Shown: positions 24,152 to 34,268, counted from the first letter of the stretch. The stretch is 64,000 bases of DNA from an uncultured Hyphomonas sp. (GCF_963677035.1 NZ_OY781472.1:1860001-1924000), one strand, 5' to 3'. A program made the numbers and translations. Notes: generated by a model from the sequence alone, not told the origin.

Positions 24152-25333
24152 TCAGGCGCGCTCAAGGCACATGGCGATGCCTTCACCGCCACCGATGCAG
24201 AGCGAGGCCACGCCTTTCTTGGCGCCGCGGTCTTCCATGGCAGCCAGAAGCGTGACGATCACGCGGGCACCGGATGCGCCGATCGGGTGGCCCATGGCGC
24301 AGGCGCCGCCATTCACATTCACTTTGTCATGGCTGATGCCGAGTTCCTTCATGGCGATCATCGGAACGACCGCGAAGGCTTCGTTGACTTCCCAGAGCTC
24401 GACTTCGTCGACACTCCAGCCCGCTTTGGCGAGGGCTTTCTGCATGGCAGGCACCGGCGCCGTGGTGAAGTATTCCGGCTCGTGCGCGTGGCTGGAAGAC
24501 GACACGATCGTGGCGATCGGCTTCAGGCCGCGCTTTTCGGCTTCCGACTTCTTCATCAGGACGAGGGCAGCGGCGCCATCGGAAATGGCCGATGCGTTTG
24601 CGGCGGTGACCGTGCCATCCTTGGAGAAGGCCGGGCGCAGTTGCGGAATCTTGTCCGGCTTGGCTTCGCGCGGCAGCTGGTCAATATCGACCACGGTCTC
24701 ACCCTTGCGGGACTTGATGGTGACCGGAGCGATCTCACGCTTGAACTTGCCGGACGTCGTCGCGTCCTGCGCACGCTTCAGCGTTTCGATGGCATAGGCG
24801 TCCTGCTGTTCGCGGGTGAACTGGTATTCGCCGGCGATCTTGTCGGCGAAAAGACCCATCGGACCTTTGGAATACGCATCGGACAGGCCGTCGAGGGCCA
24901 TATGGTCTTCTGCTGCCATGGTGCCGTACTTGTGGCCCTTGCGGGCATTGATCAGGTGAGGGGCATTGGTCATGGATTCCATGCCGCCGGTGATGACGAT
25001 ATCGGCATCGCCGGAAAGGATGGCGTTGCGGCCCATGATGGTGGCCTGCATGCCGGAGCCGCACATCTTGTTGATGGTGACGGCTTCGAGGCCCTTGTCC
25101 TGACCGGCATTGAATCCAGCCTGGCGGGCCGGGGCCTGGCCCTGGCCGGCGGGCAGGCAGTTGCCCATGATGATCTCATTGGCTTCGCCTGGCGCGAGGC
25201 CGGCTTCCTTGACAGCGGCAGCGACCGCGATGCCCCCCAATTCATTGGCGCTGAGACCGGAAAGGTCTCCCAAAAGCCCACCCATCGGGGTGCGGGCCAT
25301 GCCAACGATTACGACCGGATCCTGGTCAGCCAT
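24152..25333 (-). CDS. Acetyl-CoA C-acetyltransferase (thiolase II)
   Basis: A 393-residue biosynthetic-type thiolase that condenses two acetyl-CoA to acetoacetyl-CoA or runs in reverse. The nucleophilic cysteine is in INKMCGSGMQA near residue 91, the active-site histidine in GGACAMGHPIGASG near residue 350, and the second cysteine in VASLCIGGGEG near residue 380. The length is exact for the family (about 392). It may serve polyhydroxyalkanoate synthesis (PhaA role) or fatty-acid/amino-acid breakdown; no phaB or phaC is adjacent. Monocistronic. Confidence 0.96.
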   Translation of the reverse strand: MADQDPVVIVGMARTPMGGLLGDLSGLSANELGGIAVAAAVKEAGLAPGEANEIIMGNCLPAGQGQAPARQAGFNAGQDKGLEAVTINKMCGSGMQATIMGRNAILSGDADIVITGGMESMTNAPHLINARKGHKYGTMAAEDHMALDGLSDAYSKGPMGLFADKIAGEYQFTREQQDAYAIETLKRAQDATTSGKFKREIAPVTIKSRKGETVVDIDQLPREAKPDKIPQLRPAFSKDGTVTAANASAISDGAAALVLMKKSEAEKRGLKPIATIVSSSSHAHEPEYFTTAPVPAMQKALAKAGWSVDEVELWEVNEAFAVVPMIAMKELGISHDKVNVNGGACAMGHPIGASGARVIVTLLAAMEDRGAKKGVASLCIGGGEGIAMCLERA

Positions 25334-25541
25334 GTGCGTCTCCTTGCTGCATCTGCGTGCTATCTACTTCGGAAGGCACAAAGCGCCTGACAGGGGGGCG
25401 CGTCAAGCCCAACAAAAGGAGAGAAGAGGTGCGGCAAATCCGGGCGGGATCAAGGGAGTGCCGAAAAGCAACTCTGGCGATCGGGCGAATTGCCGGGGCA
25501 ACGGGCCAGATAAGCTGGCGGGGCTTCTCCCGGGGCCGGGA

Positions 25542-25898
25542 TCAGGCCTGCAGGGAAAATCCGGCTTCAGACCCGTGTTGCCAGACAACCCGGGCGGGGC
25601 CTTCAAGCCCAACGGCGCGGGCGTTGAGGTAAACCGTTGGCGGCAGGCTCTCATTGGTGGGGAAGCGCAACCGGGCGCCATTGGCCGAATAATCCAGCAC
25701 GATGCCTTTGCGGCTGTAGCCGGAGTCAAAGGAAACTGAGGCCTCGCGGTACACTTTGGCCCGTTTCGCACGGGACTTGTTCTCATGATACCCGCTGGGG
25801 GCGATAGGCGTGGCAGGTTTCTGGAGCGTGCTTTGAATCCGTCCCAGATCAGGAGCATCGGGCTTTTTTGTCCCAAAGAGGCGCGGCTTCATGGCCAT
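25542..25898 (-). CDS. PilZ domain protein
   Basis: A 118-residue protein whose residues ~40-118 form a PilZ-like barrel: RAKRAKVYREASVSF, then VLDYSANGARLRFP, corresponding to RxxxR and (D/N)xSxxG motifs of c-di-GMP receptors. Here the first motif reads RAKRAKV rather than a canonical RxxxR, with R43 and R46 close by, so c-di-GMP binding is possible but not certain. The N-terminal 35 residues are Pro/Lys-rich and disordered. AGGAG lies 14 bases before the ATG. The 208-bp gap to the thiolase gene (25334-25541) holds no gene I can support. Confidence 0.72.
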   Translation of the reverse strand: MAMKPRLFGTKKPDAPDLGRIQSTLQKPATPIAPSGYHENKSRAKRAKVYREASVSFDSGYSRKGIVLDYSANGARLRFPTNESLPPTVYLNARAVGLEGPARVVWQHGSEAGFSLQA

Positions 25899-25988
25899 GG
25901 CGTAGTTGTGCGCTCCTATCGCTAACGAACTCCACCCGAGCCCGATAGATGAGCCTTAACCCTTAATATTCAATTGAGAAACAAGAAA

Positions 25989-26016
25989 CAGGCGGCGCTA
26001 TCTGTAGCGCCGCCTG
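25989..26016 (-). terminator. Strong terminator after the M13 peptidase gene
   Basis: CAGGCGGCGCTA (25989-26000) pairs perfectly with TAGCGCCGCCTG (26005-26016) around TCTG. On the minus strand it is followed by TTTCTTGTTTCTC, so it ends the peptidase (and possibly whole efflux operon) transcript. Confidence 0.88.
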
Positions 26017-26041
26017 CAGATTGTGTAGCTTCAATTCCGGA

Positions 26042-28228
26042 TTACCAGATGTGGATGCGTTCTTCCGGAGGTAGATACAGTGCGTCTCCGGGTTGGATAT
26101 CAAACGCTTCGTACCATTTGTCCATATTGCGAACGATACCGTTGACCCGGTAGACGGGCGGCGAGTGTGGATCTGACAGCATCTGTTGCCGGACCGCTTC
26201 ATCCCGGTATTTCGCTCTCCAGACCTGTGCCCAGGCCATGAAGAAGCGCTGGTCGCCAGTCAGGCCGTCGATGACCGGGGCTTCCTTGCCGTCCAGAGAC
26301 ATCTGGTATGCCCGGTAGGCGAGGGACAGGCCACCGAGGTCGCCGATATTCTCGCCCAGCGTCAGGCGGCCGTTCACACAGGTTTGGCCGTCGTCCAGCG
26401 GGCAGTAGGCCGAATACTGTCTGGCCAGCGCATCGCCGAGCTCGCGGAAGGCCGCGAGGTCTTCTTCCGTCCACCAGTTCTTCAGTACGCCTTGGCCATC
26501 ATATTTGGCGCCCTGGTCGTCGAACCCGTGACTCATCTCGTGCCCGATGACACCGCCAATGGCGCCATAGTTCACAGCCGGGTCTGCCGACATGTTGAAG
26601 AAGGGTGGCTGCAGGATTGCGGCCGGGAACACGATCTCGTTGAAGGGCGGGTTGTAGTAGGCGTTGATCGTCTGCGGAGTCATGAACCACCGCGTCCGGT
26701 CGACTGGCTTGCCGAGATCTGCGAGATTGTCCTGGGTTTGCCAATCCTGCGACGCGATGGCGTTATCGAGTGCGGAATTGCCGATGATCAGCGTGTCATA
26801 GGTTTCGAACTTGTCCGGAAAACCGATTTTCGGCGTGAACGCGTTGAGCTTGGCCTCCGCTTTTTCCTTCGTGGCCTCGCTCATCCAGCCAAGGTCTTTC
26901 AGGTTTGCCGCCATCGCCTCACGCAGATTGGCCACCAGCTTGTCCATCGCAGCCTTGTTTTCCGGCGGGAAGTAGCGATCGACGAACACTTTGCCGATTG
27001 CTTCGCCCAACGTGCCCTGAGTGGCCATCACAGCCCGCTTCCAGCGTTCGCGCTGTTCTGGCTGACCGCGCAGGGCGGTGCCGTAGAACGCAAAGTTCGC
27101 ATCATCGATTTCCTTGGGCAGGACACTGCCGAAGTCGGACAGGAAATGGGCGGTGAGATAGGCTTTCCAGGTGTCGATCGGTGTCTCGCTGGCAATCTTG
27201 AATATCGCAGGGAAACCGCCACCAAGCTTGGTGGCGTCTTCAGCGGAGATGCCTGCGGCGTCCAGTTCTTCCTGGGTCGGGGGAACTTCTGCGACGAGGA
27301 ATTCCTTTTCGCCGCCGATCCCCATTGTATCCAGGGTGCGGGCAACCGGGAAGTCGCCGGCCATGGCGACCAGGTCATCCTTGCTCACCTTGTTGTAGGT
27401 GATGTCAGGATTGCGCGCGAGGGCGCGGTCCCAGTCGGCCTTGGCGATTTCGGTTTCGAGATCCAGCACTTTCTGGGCTTCGCCAGCGGCATCTTCATAT
27501 CCGGCCTGTTCCAGCATGAAGGTCAGCAGGTCCAGATATTTGGCGCGCAGCTCGACCGACTTGTCATCTGTCTTCAGATAATAGTCGCGGTCCGGCAGGC
27601 CGAGGCCGCCGATGCTCATCTGGAAGATGTTCGTGTCCGGGTCCTTGTCATCGGCAAAGACAAAGCCGTTGATGGGGGAGCTGAAGCCCGGGGTGGCGAA
27701 CAGATCTGCAAGATCGTCCTGCGACTGAACCGCATTGATCAGGTCGAGATAAGGCTGTGCCGGCGCAAGGCCTGCCGCATTGATGGCATCGGTATCGAGG
27801 AAGGCATTGTAGAAAGCGCCGATCTTGCCTTCCGGCGTGTCGATGGCCGGCTTTTCGGCGGCGAGGTCGTCGATGATCTTGCGGACGCGCTGTTCGGACT
27901 TCTCTGCCAGAAGGTCAAACGAGCCATAACGCGAGCGGTCAGAGGGGATCACGAAGGTATCCAGCCACTTCCCGTTGGCCCAGGCGTAGAAGTTGTCGCC
28001 GGGCGAGACGTTCGGGTCCTGTACGCTGAGGTCGATGCCCCAGCTGCCCCAGTAATCCGGCGCCGAGAGAAGGAGGCCTTCACTCGTTTCAAACTTGCCG
28101 TCGGCATTGGCGACGGGCGGGGTGGTTTCTGTCAGGGCAACCTTGTCGCTGTCAGCGGGCGCCGACGTCTTGGGTGTACACCCGGCCAGCAGCGCAATGG
28201 CCGCTGTACCAATCAGAAGATGTTTCAT
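26042..28228 (-). CDS. M13 family metallopeptidase (neprilysin-like), lipoprotein
   Basis: A 728-residue zinc endopeptidase of the M13 family, periplasmic and lipid-anchored (MKHLLIGTAAIALLAGC, lipobox LAGC). The N-terminal M13 domain begins WGIDLSVQDPNVSPGDNFYAWANGKW; the zinc motif is VIGHEMSHGFDDQG near residue 565 with the third ligand in GENIGDLGG; a conserved VNGIVRNMDKWYEAFDI closes the protein. The final residues are HIW rather than the usual C-x-x-W. GGAGAGA precedes the ATG at 28228. It lies 78 bp downstream of the efflux permease on the same strand and may share its transcript. Confidence 0.96.
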   Translation of the reverse strand: MKHLLIGTAAIALLAGCTPKTSAPADSDKVALTETTPPVANADGKFETSEGLLLSAPDYWGSWGIDLSVQDPNVSPGDNFYAWANGKWLDTFVIPSDRSRYGSFDLLAEKSEQRVRKIIDDLAAEKPAIDTPEGKIGAFYNAFLDTDAINAAGLAPAQPYLDLINAVQSQDDLADLFATPGFSSPINGFVFADDKDPDTNIFQMSIGGLGLPDRDYYLKTDDKSVELRAKYLDLLTFMLEQAGYEDAAGEAQKVLDLETEIAKADWDRALARNPDITYNKVSKDDLVAMAGDFPVARTLDTMGIGGEKEFLVAEVPPTQEELDAAGISAEDATKLGGGFPAIFKIASETPIDTWKAYLTAHFLSDFGSVLPKEIDDANFAFYGTALRGQPEQRERWKRAVMATQGTLGEAIGKVFVDRYFPPENKAAMDKLVANLREAMAANLKDLGWMSEATKEKAEAKLNAFTPKIGFPDKFETYDTLIIGNSALDNAIASQDWQTQDNLADLGKPVDRTRWFMTPQTINAYYNPPFNEIVFPAAILQPPFFNMSADPAVNYGAIGGVIGHEMSHGFDDQGAKYDGQGVLKNWWTEEDLAAFRELGDALARQYSAYCPLDDGQTCVNGRLTLGENIGDLGGLSLAYRAYQMSLDGKEAPVIDGLTGDQRFFMAWAQVWRAKYRDEAVRQQMLSDPHSPPVYRVNGIVRNMDKWYEAFDIQPGDALYLPPEERIHIW

Positions 28229-28305
28229 TTTGAGTCTCTCCTTGCTCAAATTGCATGCTCCCCGCTTTTGGCGAGGAGCATGGCTCATGATGAAAAACTA
28301 GCAGA

Positions 28306-31300
28306 TCATTCCGCCGGCGCCATAGGACCACTGCCACTCCCTGCGCTCGTACCGATCAATTCTTCCTCGTCGATGGTGACATGACCGGAATATCCATCGC
28401 CAATGTGATGGAAGGGCTGGCCGCCCCAGGTCCAGGCGAAGATCCTCTTGACCTCGGCACCGATGACGTAAAGCGCCGGCACCAGGAACAGCGTGATGAA
28501 GATCGCGAACCCGACCGCCGAGCCGAGCGCAACCAGCATCGGCTTGAGGAACTGCGCCTGTACAGAGCGTTGCGACAGCAGAGGCAGGATCCCGACCATG
28601 GTTGTCAGCGATGTCAGCAGGATCGGGCGGAAGCGCGACACGCCCGCATCAACCAGGGCCTGGACAGCGCCCGCGCCTTCTTCCCGGCGTTTGTTGACGT
28701 AATCGATCAACACCAGGTTATCGTTGATAACGACCCCCGCGGCCGCAGCGATCCCGAAGAAGGAGAACAGGGCCATCGGCGTGTCCGAGAACCAGAGGCC
28801 GAACAGGGCGCCGGCATAGGCGAAGGGCAGGGCCATCATCAGCAACAATGGCTGAGCATAGGACCGGAAGGCGATCGCCAGCAGGATGTACATCGCACCG
28901 ATTGCGATCAGGGACAGCCGGCCGATTTCGCTCATAAACTGGTTTTCTTCCTCAAAGCCGCCGGCTTCACCGCGTTTGATGTCCGGGAACTGTTTCTGGA
29001 ATTCTGGCCAGAAGTTCGCTTCCATATCCGCCATGATTTCCCCGCGGCCGCCTTCGCCTTTGACTTCGGAGAAGACATAGACAGAGCGCATGCGGTCGCG
29101 CCGCTGGATGCGGTTGATGCCCGGGGCGTAAGAGAAATCTGCCACCTGCGTCACCGGGATTTCGCGTCCATCCGGCGCACGGACCCGGAGTGAGTTGAGG
29201 CTGTCCAGGTTTTCGCGCGCCGATTCTGGAAGGCGGACCATAACGCGGACGTCTTCGCCCTCGCGCGGGAGACGCTGAACCTCTTCGCCATAATAGGCCT
29301 GGCGCAGCTGGCGTGAGACATCGGCCAGCGTGATGCCGAGCGTTTCGGCGCCGGGCTTCATGGTGATCCGGATCTCGTCAGCCGCCGAGGAGAGGTTGTC
29401 GCCGATGTCATAGACATTGGAATAGGTTGCCAGCTGAGCCTTCACGACTTCTGCGGCTTCGCGCAGATAATCGAGGTTCTTGTGGCTGAGGGCAAACCGG
29501 ATGCCTGTGTCATTGTCATTAAAGGTGAAGGCGAAGTTGATCTCCTGGGCATCCTGGATCTCGCCGACATTGGTCCGCAGGATTTCGGCGAGGTCTTTGG
29601 AGCGGATCGTGTCCGGACGGTCTTCCGGTGCGGCGAGGCCGACAAAGGCACGGACGTTTGTGCCATAGGCAATCACGGAGGCATCCCGGATCAGGCCATC
29701 CTTGATTTTGGGATAGTCTTCCTTCGTCTGCTGTTCGCTTTTTTCGATCCCGGCCTGAAGCTGGTCCCGCACCTGGATCAGACGGTCATACGGGGTGCCA
29801 TCCGGCATTTCGATCTGTACCTGGATCAGGTCCGCCTCAATCTCGGGCATGAACTGGAACGGCACGAACTTCATGCTGGACAGGGTGAAGGCCAGGTAGA
29901 ACAGGCAGAAGAAGAGGGCCGTCGTCGCGTAGCGGTAATGCAGCGCAAATTCGAGGACCGGCTTGTAGATATGGTTTGCAAACCAGAGCAGGCTGTCGGC
30001 AATCCGGCGCTGGAGCTTCATAAGCGCCCCGCTGGCTCCGTCAAAGCTCTGCTTCTTCATGTGTGCAAGGTGTGCTGGCAGGATCAGCATACACTCGACG
30101 ATGGAGAAGGAGAGGGCCGCCACGACCACGAAGGTGATCTGCTGGGTGAACTGCCTTTCCGGGCCGCTGAGGAATGCCCAGGGAAGGAAGGCGATGATCG
30201 TGGTGAGGACGCCGAAGATGATCGGCTTCAGAACCATCTGGGTGCCAACGATAGCGGCATCCAGGCCTTCGCGCCGGCCGCTTTCCACTTCCTTGTGGAT
30301 GTTTTCCCCCACAACGATGGCATCGTCCACGATCACCCCGATCACCAGCAGCACGGCAAAGGTGGAAAGAATGTTCCAGGACACACCCAGATAAGGCAGG
30401 ATCAGGATGCCGCCGCCGAACGCCGTTATGATGCCGACCGTCACCCAGAGGGCCACTGTCGGGCGGAGGAACAGCAACAATACGATCATCACCAGCACTG
30501 CACCCTGCAGCGCAGACGAGGTGATCAGTTGCATGCGGTCATTGAAGGCCTCGGAATCGTCCCAGAGGATATCGATCTTCACGCCCTGGGGCAGGATCCC
30601 GCTCCGGGGGTTGTTGGCGCGCTCGACATAGTCGCGGAAGCCCTTGGTGTATTTCACGACATCCATCTTGTCCGGCGCCGGGATCATGACGAAGGCTGTC
30701 GGCTCCCCCCCATAAAGTGCGCTGAACTTGTCGGACACGAATCCATCGATGACGTCGGCAACGTCCTCGACCCGGACAGTGCCCTGATCGGTGGTCTGGC
30801 GGATGATGATCTTGTTGAACTGGTCCTTCGTATCAGCCAGCTGGCGGGTTGTGATGGAAACGTCGCCGGTAGACGACTCGATCCGGCCGCCGGACGAGTT
30901 CAGCGAGGATTGCCGGATGGCATTGGCCACATCGCCGAAGCTGAGGCCGAAGCGGCGCAGGGATTCCTCGGTGACTTCGATATTCACCTGCTCGTCCAGC
31001 GTGCCCTGCAGTTCAGCAAGTTCGCCGCCTGGCAATTGGGCAATGTCATCGCGCACCCGGTCTCCGAGACGCTTCAGCTCCCGGCCATCGACCTTGCCAT
31101 GCACGGCAAGGCCCATGAACTGGCCGCGCTGTTCCCACCGCCGCACCTGCGGCTGAAAGGCCGCTTGTGGCAGGTTGTTGATCTGGTCGACGCGGAGTTT
31201 CACTTCGTCCAGGAACTGCAACATGTCGATGTCGTTCTGGCCTTCGATATTGACCGAGCCGAACCCTTCCGAAGAGGTCGATGTGATGCGCTTGATGCCG

Positions 31301-31527
31301 TCGAGATCGGCCACGGCTTCCTCGATCCGCGTGACGATCTGTTCCTCGATGTCCTGCGGCGAAGCGCCTGGCCAGGCCATCGAAACGGTTGCACCGTTGA
31401 ATGTCCCGACCGGGAACATTTCCCGTTCCATCGCGGTGTATCCGAAGATGCCCCCGACGAAGCAGACGATCATGAGAAGGTTTGCGGCAACGGCGTTGCG
31501 GGCAAACCAGGCGACGATGCCGTTCAT
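28306..31527 (-). CDS. RND efflux permease (AcrB/HAE-1 superfamily)
   Basis: A 1,073-residue inner-membrane proton-driven pump subunit. It has the RND layout: TM1 at residues 10-30, a large periplasmic loop, TM2-6 (around 330-520), a second loop and TM8-12 near the C-terminus. Motifs include the GASPQDIEEQIVTRIEEAV start of the pore domain and, in TM4, VIGVIVDDAIVVGENI, with the two aspartates of the proton relay. C-terminal residues 1030-1073 are a short hydrophilic tail. The ATG overlaps the stop of the fusion-protein gene by ATGA, implying coupled translation. Substrates cannot be predicted. Confidence 0.96.
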   Translation of the reverse strand: MNGIVAWFARNAVAANLLMIVCFVGGIFGYTAMEREMFPVGTFNGATVSMAWPGASPQDIEEQIVTRIEEAVADLDGIKRITSTSSEGFGSVNIEGQNDIDMLQFLDEVKLRVDQINNLPQAAFQPQVRRWEQRGQFMGLAVHGKVDGRELKRLGDRVRDDIAQLPGGELAELQGTLDEQVNIEVTEESLRRFGLSFGDVANAIRQSSLNSSGGRIESSTGDVSITTRQLADTKDQFNKIIIRQTTDQGTVRVEDVADVIDGFVSDKFSALYGGEPTAFVMIPAPDKMDVVKYTKGFRDYVERANNPRSGILPQGVKIDILWDDSEAFNDRMQLITSSALQGAVLVMIVLLLFLRPTVALWVTVGIITAFGGGILILPYLGVSWNILSTFAVLLVIGVIVDDAIVVGENIHKEVESGRREGLDAAIVGTQMVLKPIIFGVLTTIIAFLPWAFLSGPERQFTQQITFVVVAALSFSIVECMLILPAHLAHMKKQSFDGASGALMKLQRRIADSLLWFANHIYKPVLEFALHYRYATTALFFCLFYLAFTLSSMKFVPFQFMPEIEADLIQVQIEMPDGTPYDRLIQVRDQLQAGIEKSEQQTKEDYPKIKDGLIRDASVIAYGTNVRAFVGLAAPEDRPDTIRSKDLAEILRTNVGEIQDAQEINFAFTFNDNDTGIRFALSHKNLDYLREAAEVVKAQLATYSNVYDIGDNLSSAADEIRITMKPGAETLGITLADVSRQLRQAYYGEEVQRLPREGEDVRVMVRLPESARENLDSLNSLRVRAPDGREIPVTQVADFSYAPGINRIQRRDRMRSVYVFSEVKGEGGRGEIMADMEANFWPEFQKQFPDIKRGEAGGFEEENQFMSEIGRLSLIAIGAMYILLAIAFRSYAQPLLLMMALPFAYAGALFGLWFSDTPMALFSFFGIAAAAGVVINDNLVLIDYVNKRREEGAGAVQALVDAGVSRFRPILLTSLTTMVGILPLLSQRSVQAQFLKPMLVALGSAVGFAIFITLFLVPALYVIGAEVKRIFAWTWGGQPFHHIGDGYSGHVTIDEEELIGTSAGSGSGPMAPAE

Positions 31528-32795
31528 TCAGTTGCTCCATTCGCGCTGGTCAGGCGCATGGCTGTTTCCTCTGACTTGTCCTTGTCCGATGTGTTTTCCA
31601 CCGGTTCATAGGTCTTGATGGTTCCGTCGGGCTGACGCTCCATCACAGTGATATTCATGCCGTCGAAGGCGGCCTGGATCGGGGAGGTGATGGCGAATTC
31701 GCCTTCATCGATGCCAGAACGGACATAGGCCCCGTGCGGGTCGGAATAGATCACGTCGACGGTGCGGATCGACAGCGTGCCTGCGTCGGGGTTTCCGATA
31801 AAGATCTGGTCGTCACCGCGCAGGGCAGCACGCGGCGCGATCAGCACATCCGGGATCGTATTGCCTTCGATCACGGCATTGACGAACAGGCCCGGCGCCA
31901 TGGGCGCCCCGTTATCGGCGCCTGTGCCGTAGGGGTCCTGCAGCTCGGCGATCACATTGATCTGGCGGGTCTGGCTGTTCACGGCGGCGGCCGTCCGGAC
32001 GACTTCGCCGGTCCAGTGCCGCTCGATCCCGCCGACCGTGGCCGTGAAGTCGACCTTCGGACCGGGTTCCTTGTCGCTGGCAGCAAAGGCGAGCGGCAGA
32101 CCGAGACGGCCCATTTCCTCATCGTCCAGCGGCAGCGAAACTTCTACCACGTCATTGGCGAAGATGCGTCCGAGCGACTGGCCGGTGGCGACGACCTGGC
32201 CGATATCGACATTGCGTTCCCAAACCCGGCCGGAGAAGGGGGCGTAGACGGCTGTCCGTTCGAGCGCCAGTTCGGCGTCTTTCAACTGCGCCTTGGCGGC
32301 ATCGAGTGCGGCGCGGGCCTGCGCCAGCTGTGGCTCGCGCCGGGCCAGCGGCGAGACATTGGTGATGCCGAGGTCCTCGATATCCTGCTGGGCGAGTTCC
32401 GCTTCGGCGATTTCGCGGGTCAGCCCCTGTTCGGCAGACGCCACGCCGGACCGGGCGCGCACAACGGCCAGCTCATAGTCGGCCGCTTCCACACGGACCA
32501 GCAACTGGCCCTTCTTGATGAAACCGCCATCGATGAAGTCCGGTGAGACATAGGCAATGCGGCCGGAAATCTGCGGTGCCACCACGATTTCACGGCGCGG
32601 GCGCACTTCGCCCTGTGCTTCGACCGTGATCTGAAGATCGCCGCGGCGGACCTTTTCGGCAAACACGTTGAGACCAACGCGGACATCCTCTGCCTTTTCA
32701 GGCTCCGGCTTCAGCGCCTTCAGGACGACGGTGCCACCGACGCCGAGTGCGGCGACGATTGCGAGGGGGGCGACGATGGCGATAACACGGGCCAT
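31524..32795 (-). CDS. RND efflux membrane fusion protein (HlyD/MFP)
   Basis: A 423-residue periplasmic adaptor with an N-terminal signal anchor (residues 5-27, MARVIAIVAPLAIVAALGVGG). The lipoyl half-motifs flank a long coiled coil: EVRPRREIVVAPQISGRIAYVSPDF with GGFIKKGQLLVRVE, and ERTAVYAPFSGRVWERNVDIGQVV. The beta-barrel and membrane-proximal domains fill the rest. It links the NodT outer-membrane protein to the RND pump. GGAGTT lies before the ATG; the gene starts 18 bp after the NodT stop. Confidence 0.95.
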   Translation of the reverse strand: MARVIAIVAPLAIVAALGVGGTVVLKALKPEPEKAEDVRVGLNVFAEKVRRGDLQITVEAQGEVRPRREIVVAPQISGRIAYVSPDFIDGGFIKKGQLLVRVEAADYELAVVRARSGVASAEQGLTREIAEAELAQQDIEDLGITNVSPLARREPQLAQARAALDAAKAQLKDAELALERTAVYAPFSGRVWERNVDIGQVVATGQSLGRIFANDVVEVSLPLDDEEMGRLGLPLAFAASDKEPGPKVDFTATVGGIERHWTGEVVRTAAAVNSQTRQINVIAELQDPYGTGADNGAPMAPGLFVNAVIEGNTIPDVLIAPRAALRGDDQIFIGNPDAGTLSIRTVDVIYSDPHGAYVRSGIDEGEFAITSPIQAAFDGMNITVMERQPDGTIKTYEPVENTSDKDKSEETAMRLTSANGATE

Positions 32796-32813
32796 GGGTG
32801 GAACTCCTGGGGC

Positions 32814-34268
32814 TTACTCTGCGGCGGCTTCGGTGGGCGTCGTTTCGGTCGCGGCAGTCCGGACCGGCAAGCCGCCGCCAAGGGCGATGTGATAGGAAAT
32901 GCGGTTGGCGGCACGGTTGGCGCGCACCGAGATCAGCTGGCTTTCCGCGGTCAGGCGGCGCGTTTGCGCATCGATCAGGTTGAAGATCGTCAGTGTGCCG
33001 CTGGTGGTATATTTGCGCAAGGCGAGTTCCTCTGCCTGCCGCGCTTCTTCCAGCGCGCGGGCCTGGGCCTCTTCCTGGTCGGCAAGGTAGCGGTCTGCCG
33101 CAACGGCGTTCTCGACGTCGTTCCAGGCAGACAGGGCCGCGCTGGCATAGTTCGCGACCGCTGCTTCGGCCTGAGCGATGGCGGCATCGCGCTGTGCATC
33201 GAGGCGCCCGCCCTGGAAGACCGGCGCAGCCAGGCCGGCGACGAGACGGGCGGCGATCAGTTCCGGGTCAAAAGCATCGGCCAGGTCCGCCTGGCTGGTC
33301 GACAGGCTGCCGGACAGGACCAGGGACGGGAGCATCGCCAGACGGGCGCTCTCTGCGCGCATGCCAGCCGCTTCGATCCGGGCTTCGGACGCGGCAATAT
33401 CCGGGCGGCGTGACAGCAGAAGGGCAGGGTTGCCTTCCGGCTCCAGCGGGCCAAGGGCAGGAATTTCCGCCGAGGCGGCAATCTCGGCTGCCGGGTAACG
33501 GCCCAGCAGGATTTCGAGGCGCCGGGCGGTCTCGCCGGTAATCTGGCGGCGTGTGGCGATGGTTGCTTCCGCATTGGCCAGCGCCGAGCGGGCGGTGCGC
33601 ACGTCCAGCGCATCAACCAGACCGCGCTGGAAACGGCGCTCTGTCAGCAGGCGCACGCGGTCGCGCGCGTCATAGGTCAGTTCGGCCACGCGTTCCTGGG
33701 CCAGGGCCTCGTTCAGGTTGATCCAGGCGATGGCGGTCTGGGCAGCCAGCGACAATTCTGCGGCGGCGAGATCGGCTTCGGATGCGGCGAAGTCCGCCTC
33801 GGCGGCATTCACGGACGTGCCGATCCGGCCCCACAGGTCCAGCTCCCAACTCCCGTCGAGGCCGACACCGTAAATTTCGCTGTCGACCCGGTTGGTGCCG
33901 GTTGCCGTTTTGACGCCGGTAGACGTGCCGCCGGCGGACAGGGATGCGCTGAGGTTCGGCCGGCCGGCCGAGCGTGCCGAGCGTGTCGCAGCCTCGGCGG
34001 CGCGCATCGCTGCAGCGCGGGATTTCAACGAAGGATTGTTCTCCAGCGCCTCCGACACGAGCGACATCATGACCGGATCGTCGAATTGGCTCAGCCAGTC
34101 GCCTTTGGGCGCCTTTCCGACGACGCCACTTGCCTTCCATTCCGCGGGCGCATCGGGGGCTTGCGCAAAGAAATCAACGCGTTCGCCAGCCATCCGGCCA
34201 GGATTTACCGGAGAAGAGGCGCACGCCGCAAGAAATGCCGTGCTTGCGAAGAGGATTGATCGTTTCAT
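32814..34268 (-). CDS. Outer-membrane efflux lipoprotein, NodT family
   Basis: A 484-residue outer-membrane factor (TolC-like) with lipoprotein signal MKRSILFASTAFLAACASS (lipobox LAAC). Two OEP repeats follow, with WWQFDDP-like start (KGDWLSQFDDPVMMSLV), RRPDIAASEARIEAAG in the middle and a C-terminal extension LGGGLPVRTAATETTP. Together with the MFP and RND genes it forms a complete tripartite efflux system. It is the first gene of the operon, and the shared TTATCG dyad lies 70-86 bp upstream. Confidence 0.95.
   Translation of the reverse strand: MKRSILFASTAFLAACASSPVNPGRMAGERVDFFAQAPDAPAEWKASGVVGKAPKGDWLSQFDDPVMMSLVSEALENNPSLKSRAAAMRAAEAATRSARSAGRPNLSASLSAGGTSTGVKTATGTNRVDSEIYGVGLDGSWELDLWGRIGTSVNAAEADFAASEADLAAAELSLAAQTAIAWINLNEALAQERVAELTYDARDRVRLLTERRFQRGLVDALDVRTARSALANAEATIATRRQITGETARRLEILLGRYPAAEIAASAEIPALGPLEPEGNPALLLSRRPDIAASEARIEAAGMRAESARLAMLPSLVLSGSLSTSQADLADAFDPELIAARLVAGLAAPVFQGGRLDAQRDAAIAQAEAAVANYASAALSAWNDVENAVAADRYLADQEEAQARALEEARQAEELALRKYTTSGTLTIFNLIDAQTRRLTAESQLISVRANRAANRISYHIALGGGLPVRTAATETTPTEAAAE

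Noticed and set aside
25899..25990. CtrA site (TTAA-N7-TTAAC) upstream of the PilZ gene
   Set aside because: Only TTAA half-sites with 3-bp spacing and a degenerate TTGA are present.
26186..28384. Plus-strand frame of about 732 codons
   Set aside because: Antisense of the M13 peptidase gene, which has HExxH and a lipobox.
29482..31611. Plus-strand frame of about 709 codons
   Set aside because: Antisense of the RND permease; charged low-complexity translation, no family.
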